From: Streptomyces sp. NRRL S-340 | GTDB taxonomy: Bacteria; Actinomycetota; Actinomycetes; Streptomycetales; Streptomycetaceae | Direction: 5' to 3' | Length of the DNA stretch: 64,000 nucleotides | Assembly (NCBI RefSeq): GCF_000720185.1 | Contig: NZ_JOIY01000009.1 | Coordinates: forward strand, 1-64,000 | Shown: piece after piece, positions 17,151 through 24,601 of the stretch | How the letters are laid out: each line of letters starts with the position of its first letter | Position numbering within the stretch: position 1 is the first letter of the stretch | Made by a program: the position numbers and the translations under genes | The notes under the pieces: generated by a model | What the model was told of the DNA's origin: nothing | Database searches by the model: none | Seen by the model: the letters and a program-made list of their open reading frames with translations, nothing else

Positions 17151-19645
17151 GGCAGCCTCCAGGGCCTGACATCGGGAAGTGGCTGGCCGACGCGGGGCAT
17201 GCCCAGCATTACCGGGCGGCTGCGGCGGACCAGGGCGACGGCTTCCTCGATCTGGGCGCGTTCTTCTTCCGACAGGTCGTCCAGGTCTGCCTTGACCCGG
17301 TTGATCAGGCGGCGGACGCGGCCGATTTCCTCTTCGGAGGGCATGGCCTCGCTGCGGGCCCAGTCGTCGGCCTCGAAGGCCGACATGAGCCGTTCGCGGC
17401 TGCGGAGCAGATCAGAGAGGTAACGCTCGAGGTCGGGAAGGTAGGAGACGTCGGTGCGGAAGTGGTCACAGCCGACGCAGCGGAACCGGATCGGGCAACT
17501 CTGGCCGCCGGCCGCGACGTTGTGCGGTTCCAGGCAGATGCCGTAGGCCGTAGCCACTTCCCCGATGGCCCGGCGCACGTGTTCGGAGTCCAGCATCCCC
17601 TGTGCTTTGCGCCAGACCCGGTTGCCGCGACGGTCGAACTGCAGGGCAGTGACCCGGTCGACGGCCTCGCGCCGTCGTTCTTGGCTGACGCGGTAGTACG
17701 CCTGAGTTGTGGAGAGTTCACGATGGTCCATCAAATCCATGAGCACGTCCGGGGCGATGTCGCTGTCCGCGTGACGCTGCGCGAAGGAATGCCGGTAGGC
17801 ATAGGGGAAGATCCTGGACTTGTCGAACGGCAGCATCTTCGTCACGAGCTGCCCGTCGACCAGCACCACGACCGGCATCATGATGTCGGGCAAGTCATCG
17901 ACCCACGCTCGGTGAGCCTCGCCGATCGAGCCGATCGGCTTCGTCCCCGCAGGGTTGGCCACCGGACTCGGCAGCAGCTTGAGCTTGCTGGTCGGGGTGT
18001 CGGGGAACCGCTCACGTACCCGTTCCTGCTGCGCCGTGATCACGGCGGCGGTCGCCTGCGCGATCGGCAGGCGACGTCCCAGCCGGTAGTTCTTGGAGTT
18101 GTCGTAGACCATGACGAGCGTGCCGTCCGGATCCTTCGCCAGGCAGTCCCACGGCAACGTGCTGATCTCGTCAGGCCGCCGCCCGGTATCGATCAGCAGC
18201 TCGGTCGCGACGCGGAACTCCCGGTTGCTGCTCTTCTCCAGCAGATCGAGGTTGTCACAGAGATGCCGCATCACCTCGTCCGGCAGGTCGCGGCCAGCCT
18301 CGGTGTCCTCGGGCTCATCCGGGATGTCCTCCACAGACAGCGCGAAGTCGGCCGGCAGGCCCTCCAGCACCTCTCCGGGACCGGTGAGGCCCATGACACG
18401 GATCCGGTTCACGATCTTGCGGACATAGCGGATCACGTTGACCCGGTGGTGAGCTCCGAAGACGCCGGTCTCGGCGAGGAACGCGACCCGGTTGCAGAAG
18501 CTGACCATGTCCGTACGACTCAAGAGCCTCAGCTGACATCCTTCGTCCTCACGCTGCAGCCGCAGGCTCTCCGAGAGCTGTTCCATCCCGCGGATCATGT
18601 TCTGCATCGAGCCGGCGACGTTCCGGCCGCGTCGTCGCGGGAGTTCGTCATAGGCCCAGGCCTTGACCGCTTCGCGGAGGGGCAGCTGATGGATCCTGGT
18701 GAAGTTCAGGGTGCGGGTCTGGCCGAAGACGGCCAAGTCCCAGATGTCCTTGAGGCGTTCCGTCTCCGGCGTCGCCCCCAGCCGACGCAGCGCGGTCCGG
18801 GCACCTCTGATGATCATCTGGAGGTCAGTGGTCACCCCCGCGTGGTCCAGGTCCCCGTCTTGAAGGGTCTCCAGGCTGGGGGCCTGGAGGAGGCGCATCT
18901 GGTCGCAGATCTGCCTGAGCCGGTGATCGCGAGTCTTCACCTCACGCGTAGTGCGGACTTGGAGGCAGTAGAGGAGTTCGGCGACCAGCCGGTCAGGCAG
19001 GCCGCGCAGGCTGACCTCGCGGTCGACGGCCACCGCCGGCGTCGTCAGACGCCACCGTTCCTCGTCACCGTCGAAGTTCCCGCGGCGCCGCGCGAGGTTG
19101 AGTCGTGTGGCGTGCACGTCGCAGTAGCGGCGTCCTTCCCGGCCTCGCGCCCGGTAGCAGGAAGCGACCTGGCAGGGTCCGATACTGGGGAACGGCCGCA
19201 GATTCGGGCGTTCGAGAAAGTCCTCCAGCGTCAAGTCGCTGGATCTTGACCAGTGGTACTGGTGCGCGGGACACACCCGGACGGCAACCGTCCTCCGTGG
19301 CCGTTCACAGCCCGGCACCTCGCAGAACTTCTGCCCGATGCTCCGAAACGGACTGTCGGCCCGGCCCCTGGCAGTGAACTCCTCCAAGGACAGTTCGGAA
19401 CCGGACCGCCTCCAGCGGTTCATGCAACTTGCACACACCGGCTCACTGACCGGAGTGCCCTTCACGCAGCCGGGGACCAGGCAGTCCGGCATGCCCAGCA
19501 CCGGGTGGCTCTTGGGATAGCGGACGACACGCACGTCCCAGTCCCAGCTCACCAGCGTCAGGAAGTCGGTGTCCAGCGCGTCGATGATCTCCCTGGTCCG
19601 TAGGTCCCGCAGTTCCTGGGCCAGCGGCAGTGGCGTCGCCATCAC
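17147..19645 (-). CDS. tnpB: TnpB-type tyrosine recombinase with zinc-finger modules
   Basis: An 832-residue recombinase. The N-terminal 200 residues hold repeated cysteine/histidine clusters (CLVPGCVKGTPVSEPVCASC; CEVPGCERPRRTVAVRVC; CQVASCYRARGREGRRYC), likely zinc-binding DNA contacts. The catalytic part has TGRRPDEISTL (arginine 1), NSKNYRLGRR (lysine), YAYRHSFAQRHAD, and LMDHRELSTTQAYYRVS with the nucleophilic tyrosine. The usual first histidine of HxxR is tyrosine here. A last cluster CPIRFRCVGCDHF lies before a charged C-terminal helix. It overlaps tnpA by four bases. It is larger than Tn554 TnpB (about 630 residues). Confidence 0.88.
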   Translation of the reverse strand: MMATPLPLAQELRDLRTREIIDALDTDFLTLVSWDWDVRVVRYPKSHPVLGMPDCLVPGCVKGTPVSEPVCASCMNRWRRSGSELSLEEFTARGRADSPFRSIGQKFCEVPGCERPRRTVAVRVCPAHQYHWSRSSDLTLEDFLERPNLRPFPSIGPCQVASCYRARGREGRRYCDVHATRLNLARRRGNFDGDEERWRLTTPAVAVDREVSLRGLPDRLVAELLYCLQVRTTREVKTRDHRLRQICDQMRLLQAPSLETLQDGDLDHAGVTTDLQMIIRGARTALRRLGATPETERLKDIWDLAVFGQTRTLNFTRIHQLPLREAVKAWAYDELPRRRGRNVAGSMQNMIRGMEQLSESLRLQREDEGCQLRLLSRTDMVSFCNRVAFLAETGVFGAHHRVNVIRYVRKIVNRIRVMGLTGPGEVLEGLPADFALSVEDIPDEPEDTEAGRDLPDEVMRHLCDNLDLLEKSSNREFRVATELLIDTGRRPDEISTLPWDCLAKDPDGTLVMVYDNSKNYRLGRRLPIAQATAAVITAQQERVRERFPDTPTSKLKLLPSPVANPAGTKPIGSIGEAHRAWVDDLPDIMMPVVVLVDGQLVTKMLPFDKSRIFPYAYRHSFAQRHADSDIAPDVLMDLMDHRELSTTQAYYRVSQERRREAVDRVTALQFDRRGNRVWRKAQGMLDSEHVRRAIGEVATAYGICLEPHNVAAGGQSCPIRFRCVGCDHFRTDVSYLPDLERYLSDLLRSRERLMSAFEADDWARSEAMPSEEEIGRVRRLINRVKADLDDLSEEERAQIEEAVALVRRSRPVMLGMPRVGQPLPDVRPWRLP

Positions 19646-20808
19646 TTCTCTCCCGTCCCGTGCAGGGCCCGCGGGGAGGGAACGCGCTCGATCGCCTCGC
19701 GCAGTCGTGTCCGGTCGGGGATCAGGTAGGGCCGTGGGGATTCCGGGTGTGTCTGACCGAGCAGGGCCTGCACCTCGTCCAATGAGCCGCCGGCGTCCGC
19801 GACGTTGCTGCCGAAGGCGCGGCGGGCCATGTGCGGGCCGACGTTCCGCGGCAGCTTCGCGCGCTGGCTCAGACGCTCGAACAGCTCACCCAGCGCGTCC
19901 GGCGACATCGGCGCCCCCAGCGGCTCACGGAACAGGTTGACCAGCAGAAAGTCGCTGCCGCCCGCTCCGAGGATCTCGTGGCGCTCGTCGATGTACTGGT
20001 CGAAAGCCTGGACCACCAGGAAGTCCACCGGCTGCGTCCATGACTGCTTCGACTTCGACCACGCCCGGTTGCTGTTGTCGCGGCGCCGGACGTGCAGGTG
20101 AGCCCCTTCGTAGTCACAGCCCAGGGCCCGCGAGTCGGGCAGCAGGTGACAGTCGCTGCGGTGCAGCCCGGCCGTCTGGCCACGGCGCAGCCCGACCCGG
20201 CCGAGCAGCAGCACGATCAGCCGGTCCCTGGCGTTGCGGCACTCCAGGAACATCGCCACCAACTCCTCGTCGGTGGCCCGGTCAACCTCCACCTCCGGCT
20301 CCTGCACCCGGTGGACGGCCCGCAGCCGGTAGGACAGGCCGGAGTCCTCGCCCTGGGCCTCCAGAGGCAGGTCCCGGCTGTCGGCCAGCTCGTATATCTG
20401 CCCGAGCACCGAGCGGGGCGCCTCGCCCACCGACACGGCGTACGACAGCAGACCGCGTACCGCGGTCAGCACCCCGTTGATCCGCCGTTCTCTCCGGGCC
20501 GGCTCGGCCCCTGGACCCAGCACCACCGAGGCTGGTTCACCGTCCGGCGTCGACGGCGTGTACTTCAGCCAGACCATGAACAGGCCCATGTCCCGGGCTG
20601 CTTGGGGCCATTGCCGCCCCGTGATCCGGCACCACAACAGGTACAGCGCGACGCTCTCGGCGTACGCCTTCGTCGTCAGCTCGGCCCGGCTCCGGCCGAA
20701 CCGCAGGAACCGCAGCCACTGATCTGCGACCCACACCAACTCGAAGTCGTCGTCGACGACCGTCCAGTACCGAACTCCCGACGGCAAATCCACAGGAAAG
20801 GCACGCAA
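19642..20808 (-). CDS. tnpA: TnpA-type tyrosine recombinase
   Basis: A 388-residue site-specific recombinase. The N-terminal SAM-like domain covers residues about 20-130 (WLRFLRFGRSRAELTTKAYA). The catalytic motifs are VGLRRGQTAGLH (arginine), HMARRAFGSNVAD (HxxR) and LGQTHPESPRPYLIP (tyrosine). TTG 20808 is chosen because GGAG lies five bases before it; the GTG at 20793 is an alternative. It is first in the tnpA-tnpB-tnpC operon, 120 bases from the right end of the element. In Tn554 the equivalent protein performs strand exchange with TnpB. Confidence 0.86.
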   Translation of the reverse strand: MRAFPVDLPSGVRYWTVVDDDFELVWVADQWLRFLRFGRSRAELTTKAYAESVALYLLWCRITGRQWPQAARDMGLFMVWLKYTPSTPDGEPASVVLGPGAEPARRERRINGVLTAVRGLLSYAVSVGEAPRSVLGQIYELADSRDLPLEAQGEDSGLSYRLRAVHRVQEPEVEVDRATDEELVAMFLECRNARDRLIVLLLGRVGLRRGQTAGLHRSDCHLLPDSRALGCDYEGAHLHVRRRDNSNRAWSKSKQSWTQPVDFLVVQAFDQYIDERHEILGAGGSDFLLVNLFREPLGAPMSPDALGELFERLSQRAKLPRNVGPHMARRAFGSNVADAGGSLDEVQALLGQTHPESPRPYLIPDRTRLREAIERVPSPRALHGTGEK

Positions 20809-20926
20809 TGCAACTCCACGATCTGACGGTTGATGCAACAACCCGCCACAGAGCCACACCCCCCGAGAACGAGTCTCAGAAGATCAACTTACCGCCCCCG
20901 CACAACGTCACACCACACCGGACTGG

Positions 20927-20943
20927 CCCCCAGAGAAGCCGGC
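20927..20943 (-). repeat. Right inverted end of the element
   Basis: The minus strand reads GCCGGCTTCTCTGGGGG, matching the left end at 15 of 17 positions. A related copy, GTTCTCGGGGGG on the minus strand, lies inside at 20859-20870 and may be a second recombinase-binding site. Confidence 0.8.
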
Positions 20944-21080
20944 GCTGCCCCGTCCGGGACGAGTGCCTGGAGTGGGCGCTGGACACGGCCCAGACCCTCG
21001 GGGTGTGGGGCGGGACCAGCGAGAACGAGCGGCGCGCGCTCAGGCGGCGCCGCGCCACGGCCCGCCACCGTTCCGGATGA
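20942..21080 (+). pseudogene. WhiB-like regulator, 3' half, separated by mobile element
   Basis: Continues the gene begun at 15868: RCPVRDECLEWALDTAQ, GVWGGTSENERRAL and a basic tail RRRRATARHRSG. This supplies cysteines 3 and 4 and the GVWGG turn that defines WhiB proteins. The upstream reading frame belongs to the element, and no good start codon is present, so this half is probably not translated. Its intact sequence, with no frameshift or stop, suggests that insertion is recent or that excision still occurs. Confidence 0.9.
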
Positions 21081-21169
21081 CCGGTCCGAGATCCGCGTTC
21101 CGGATGACCGGTCCGAGACCCGGACCGGCCTCGGTCGGGGTCTCGGGATCCGGACCGGCCTCGGTCGGG
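21070..21169. repeat. Short direct repeats after the WhiB-like gene
   Basis: Two perfect 22-bp copies (21070-21091 and 21097-21118, core TTCCGGATGACCGGTCCGAG) are followed by two perfect 19-bp copies of CGGACCGGCCTCGGTCGGG (21121-21139 and 21151-21169). The first copy includes the WhiB stop codon. The rest of the gap to 21304 holds further degenerate GGTCCGG/CCGGACC motifs and nothing coding. Confidence 0.75.
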
Positions 21170-21304
21170 TCTCGGCCCACGACCGGCCCCGGTACGGGGT
21201 TTAGGAATCCGGACCGGCGTCTGTCCCGGTCCCTGACCCGGACCGGCGTGGGACCACCGCGCCCCGCATGACGGCATCGGCGGGGCGGCCGTACGGCAGG
21301 GGTT

Positions 21305-21754
21305 TCACCCGCCCGAGCGGCGGAGCGTGCCCCAGCGGGCCTCCTGCCGGGAGACCTCCTCCCGCGCGGCGTCGATGACCTCGGCGTCGATCCAGCACAG
21401 CGGCCGCACGTCGACGACCAACGGCTCGTTGTCCGGGCCCCGGCCCGTCTCCCGGCCCGTGAGGACCCAGGGGCGGACGCCGGGGCCCTTGTCGTGCGGC
21501 AGGTGCGCGTAGTCGTACAGGCGGCGGGCCACCCACAGCTCGACGGACCGGTCCTGCCACCAGTCCTCCACGTCGAGCGGGTTGGCCGACAGGCCGGGCA
21601 TGCGGACGCCGGTCAGCTCGTCGACGCTGGAGGTGGCCCCCAGATCGGTCGCCGGGCCCCGGGACCAGCGGACGTACAGGCCGGTGTGCCGCCCGACGAG
21701 GGTGGCGAGGCCGGTCAGCGAATGCACGACGGGCAGGTCCTCCGGCGCGCTCAT
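21305..21754 (-). CDS. DUF6098-like hypothetical protein
   Basis: A 149-residue soluble protein that I associate with DUF6098, a Streptomyces family of unknown function. The visible features are LYVRWSRGPATDLGATSSVD, ELTGVRMPGLSANPLDVEDW, RLYDYAHLPHDKGPGVRPWV and CWIDAEVIDAAREEV. Its small size and RWSRGP motif suggest a compact alpha/beta fold. ATG 21754 has GGAGGGAG eight bases upstream; longer frames in the same register extend into non-coding sequence. It lies downstream of the histidine kinase gene with a 179-base gap, in the same orientation. Confidence 0.65.
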   Translation of the reverse strand: MSAPEDLPVVHSLTGLATLVGRHTGLYVRWSRGPATDLGATSSVDELTGVRMPGLSANPLDVEDWWQDRSVELWVARRLYDYAHLPHDKGPGVRPWVLTGRETGRGPDNEPLVVDVRPLCWIDAEVIDAAREEVSRQEARWGTLRRSGG

Positions 21755-21933
21755 GTCGTGGTCTCCCTCCTGCTCCGCCTCGGTGAGCAGCCCCGCCTCA
21801 CCCCGGCGGCCGCTTCCGTCCCACCCGGCGGGCGCTTCTCTCTCACCCGGGTGTGCCGTGCCGCCTTGCAGCAGGCTCCGGCTCGCCTCAGCAGGCCCTC
21901 CGGCCCCGCGTCCGTAGGCCGGGGTACCCGCGA

Positions 21934-23799
21934 TCAGCCCACGGAACCGGCCGGTTCGTCGTCGGGTGCGCCGGCCGGGCCCGCGGGCAGCCGGAGCGTG
22001 AAGACGCTCCCGGCGCCGAGTTCGCCGGCCGCGGTGGCGGTGCCGCCATGGGCGTCGACCAGCTGGCGGACGATGGCGAGTCCCAGCCCGCTGCCGCCGG
22101 TGCGGCGGCTGCGCGACTTCTCCGCCCGCCAGAACCGGTCGAAGACGTGCGGCAGGTCCCCGGGTGCGATGCCCGAGCCGGTGTCGGCCACGGTGAGCAC
22201 GACCTCGTCGCCGTCCAGGCGCGCGGTCAGGGTGACGGTGCCGCCCGCCGGCGTGTGGCGCAGCGCGTTGTTCACCAGGTTGCCCAGCACCTGCCGCATG
22301 CGCACCGGATCGGCGTCCAGGCAGAGCCCGTCCTCGCACGCGGTGCGCAGGGCGACACCCGCGGTGCGGGCCGCTACCTGGTGGGCCGCGGCCACCTGGT
22401 CGAGCAGGTCGCCCGCGCCGAGCGGCTCCCGGTGCAGGCGCAGGGTGCCGGCGTCGGCGGCGGCGAGGTCCTGGAGGTCGTCGATGACGCGCTGGAGCAC
22501 CAGCGCCTCGTCGTGCAGCGAGGCGAGCAGGGCGGGGTCGGGGTCGACGAGGCCGTCGCGGGCCACCTCCAGCCAGCCGCGGATGTTGGTGAGCGGGCTG
22601 CGCAGTTCGTGGGCGATGTCGCTGACCATCGCCTTGCGCTGGGCCTCCAGACGCTCGCGGCGTTCGGTCAGCTCGTTGAAGGTCCGGGCGAGCAGACCGG
22701 TCTCGTCGCGGGTGGTGACCGGGACCCTCACGTGCTGGTCCGGCGGCTGCCGGGCGGCATCGGTCAGGGCACGCAGGGGCCGTACCAGCCTGCTCGCGAC
22801 CACCGCGGTGACGGCGACGGTGACGGCCAGCACGAGACCGGCGGCTCCGACGACCTTGGCCTTGTTGCCGGAAGACATGACGAAGCGGGGTGCCGTCCGG
22901 ACCCCGCCGCCGAGGAAGAGCTGGGCGGCGGGAGCGACGTAGGGGTCGAGCTGCTCGCGGTAGGCGTCGTCGGCGCACCGCTGCTCCTTGCGCACCTGCT
23001 CGTCGTCGCCCTTGGCGACCTTGCTGAACAGGTAGTGGTTGCCGGGGCCCGGGAGCACGGGCCCGAAGGCCAGGAACCGGCCGAGGTTCGGATCGAGGCC
23101 GGCGCGTACGAGACAGCCCTGGACCCGCCGCCACAGCTCGTCCCAGGCCTTCTGCTCGGTGGGCGTGGGACTGTTGAGGGCGCCGTCGGCGCACGCGACA
23201 GGCACGTCGGTGTCCACCCTTCCGTCGGCGTCGACGAGGTAGGGGCGTCCGCTCGGCATGTGCCGGATCCTGGTGCGCACGCCGTTGGCCTCGAAGCAGC
23301 GCTGCCGTTTCTCGGCGATCCGGTCGATCGTCGCGCGTTCGCCGGCCGGCAGCAGATAGGGTCCGACCGCGCGCGGGTCGACGCCGCTGAGCTGGGCGCC
23401 GCGCTGGGTGTAGGTGTCGGTGTGCAGGGGGTCGACGGTGGCGGCGGGGCTCGGCGGCAGCGGGCTGCCGTGCGGTGCGGAGTCGGCGACGGGGGTGCGG
23501 TCGCCGGTGGCCAGGGCGATCCGGCGTCCGGTTCGCGCGGCCAGTTCGCGGACCGTGGGCCCGACGCCCTTCCAGTCGGGGTGGGTGGCGGCGTAGCCGC
23601 TGAGCCGGGCGAGGATGGCCTCGTCGTCGGCGAGGTCCTGGCCCTGTTCCTGGCGCAGGGCGCTGGTGGTGGTCTGCACGGCCAGCCAGGCCGTCGCGGC
23701 CACGGAGCAGCCGGCGATGAGGACGGAGGCGATCAGCAGGCGCACCAGCAGCCGCTTGCGCAGCGGTATGCCGCCCTGCGCGCCGGTGTCCCCGCTCAC
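21934..23799 (-). CDS. Membrane sensor histidine kinase
   Basis: A 621-residue class I histidine kinase. The first membrane helix is LLIASVLIAGCSVAATAWLA (residues about 20-40), followed by an extracellular sensor of about 270 residues and a second helix VVGAAGLVLAVTVAVTAVVA. A HAMP linker leads to the H box DIAHELRSPLTNI (about residue 398). The ATPase has VNNALRHTP, DTGSGIAPGDLP and GSGLGLAIV. The GTG start overlaps the stop of the response regulator gene by GTGA. The sensor has cysteines near CFEANGV, ACADG, CLVRAG and CADDA that could form disulfides. The signal is unknown. Confidence 0.9.
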   Translation of the reverse strand: MSGDTGAQGGIPLRKRLLVRLLIASVLIAGCSVAATAWLAVQTTTSALRQEQGQDLADDEAILARLSGYAATHPDWKGVGPTVRELAARTGRRIALATGDRTPVADSAPHGSPLPPSPAATVDPLHTDTYTQRGAQLSGVDPRAVGPYLLPAGERATIDRIAEKRQRCFEANGVRTRIRHMPSGRPYLVDADGRVDTDVPVACADGALNSPTPTEQKAWDELWRRVQGCLVRAGLDPNLGRFLAFGPVLPGPGNHYLFSKVAKGDDEQVRKEQRCADDAYREQLDPYVAPAAQLFLGGGVRTAPRFVMSSGNKAKVVGAAGLVLAVTVAVTAVVASRLVRPLRALTDAARQPPDQHVRVPVTTRDETGLLARTFNELTERRERLEAQRKAMVSDIAHELRSPLTNIRGWLEVARDGLVDPDPALLASLHDEALVLQRVIDDLQDLAAADAGTLRLHREPLGAGDLLDQVAAAHQVAARTAGVALRTACEDGLCLDADPVRMRQVLGNLVNNALRHTPAGGTVTLTARLDGDEVVLTVADTGSGIAPGDLPHVFDRFWRAEKSRSRRTGGSGLGLAIVRQLVDAHGGTATAAGELGAGSVFTLRLPAGPAGAPDDEPAGSVG

Positions 23800-24509
23800 A
23801 GGCTGTCGTCGCCCGGTTCGTGACCGCCGTTCAGTTTGTAGCCGACACCGAAGACGGTCAGCAGGCGGGCCGGTCTGCGCGGGTCGGCCTCCAGCTTCTT
23901 GCGCAGGTTCATGATGTGCACGTCGACGGCCCGTTCGGTCGAGGCCCGCTCCAGGCCGCGCGTGCAGCGCAGCAACTGCCGCCGGGTGAAGACCCGGTCG
24001 GGTTCGGCGGCCATGGCGAGCAGGATCTCGAACTCGGCCGGGGTGCACTCCACCGGCCGTCCCTCGCAGCGCACCTCGTGCCGTACCGGGTCGACGGTGA
24101 TCCCCGCTGCGCGCACGACGGGGTCCTCGCGCCGTTCACCGGCCCGGCCGCTGCGGCGCAGTACGGTGCGGACGCGGGCCATGAGTTCGCGCGGGCTGTA
24201 GGGCTTGGTCATGTAGTCGTCCGCGCCGAGTTCCAGGCCGAGCAGGATGTCGTCCTCGGTGGAGCGGGCGGTGAGCATCAGCACCGGGACGTCGCCGTCG
24301 CGGCGCAGCGCCCGGCACACCCCGAAGCCGTCGATCCGGGGGAGCATCAGGTCCAGGACGACCAGGTCGGGCCGGTGCAGCCGGGCCGCCTCCAGGGCGG
24401 CCCGGCCGTCGTGGACCACGGTCGCGGTGTGCCCCTCCCCCACCAGGGAGCGGCGTATGAGTTCGGCCTGCATCTCGTCGTCCTCGGCGACCAGCACATG
24501 TGCGCACAC
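23796..24509 (-). CDS. OmpR-family response regulator
   Basis: A 237-residue two-component regulator. The receiver domain has VAEDDEMQ, the phosphoacceptor in DLVVLDLMLPRIDG, and LGADDYMTKPYSPREL. The winged-helix output domain includes LTVFGVGYKL. GTG 24509 is preferred because AGGA precedes it by eight bases; an upstream GTG at 24548 would add 13 residues without a binding site. It is the first gene of a two-gene operon with the overlapping histidine kinase and presumably binds its own promoter as well as other targets. Confidence 0.9.
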   Translation of the reverse strand: MCAHVLVAEDDEMQAELIRRSLVGEGHTATVVHDGRAALEAARLHRPDLVVLDLMLPRIDGFGVCRALRRDGDVPVLMLTARSTEDDILLGLELGADDYMTKPYSPRELMARVRTVLRRSGRAGERREDPVVRAAGITVDPVRHEVRCEGRPVECTPAEFEILLAMAAEPDRVFTRRQLLRCTRGLERASTERAVDVHIMNLRKKLEADPRRPARLLTVFGVGYKLNGGHEPGDDSL

Positions 24510-24601
24510 CTGGCGGATCCTAAGCGGTCGGCGGGCCGGGGACGGCACGGCGTCGATGGGTGATCATGCGTCGACCTTGGCCGACGCATGTGAGGAATTC
24601 G

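Larger units (their letters stand above)
15980..20941. mobile_element. Tn554-type transposon/integrative element inserted in a whiB-like gene
   Basis: A 4,958-bp element bounded by a shared GCCG (15980-15983 and 20938-20941). Its ends are 17-bp imperfect inverted repeats, GCCGCCTTCTCCGGGGG at 15980-15996 and the complement of GCCGGCTTCTCTGGGGG at 20927-20943, matching at 15 of 17 positions. It carries a TnpA-TnpB-TnpC set in the Tn554 order, all on the minus strand with overlapping genes, and one HIT-family cargo gene on the plus strand. Its base composition is visibly less GC-extreme than the flanks. Removing it with one GCCG restores the interrupted gene exactly, which supports site-specific tyrosine-recombinase insertion. 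Confidence 0.9.
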
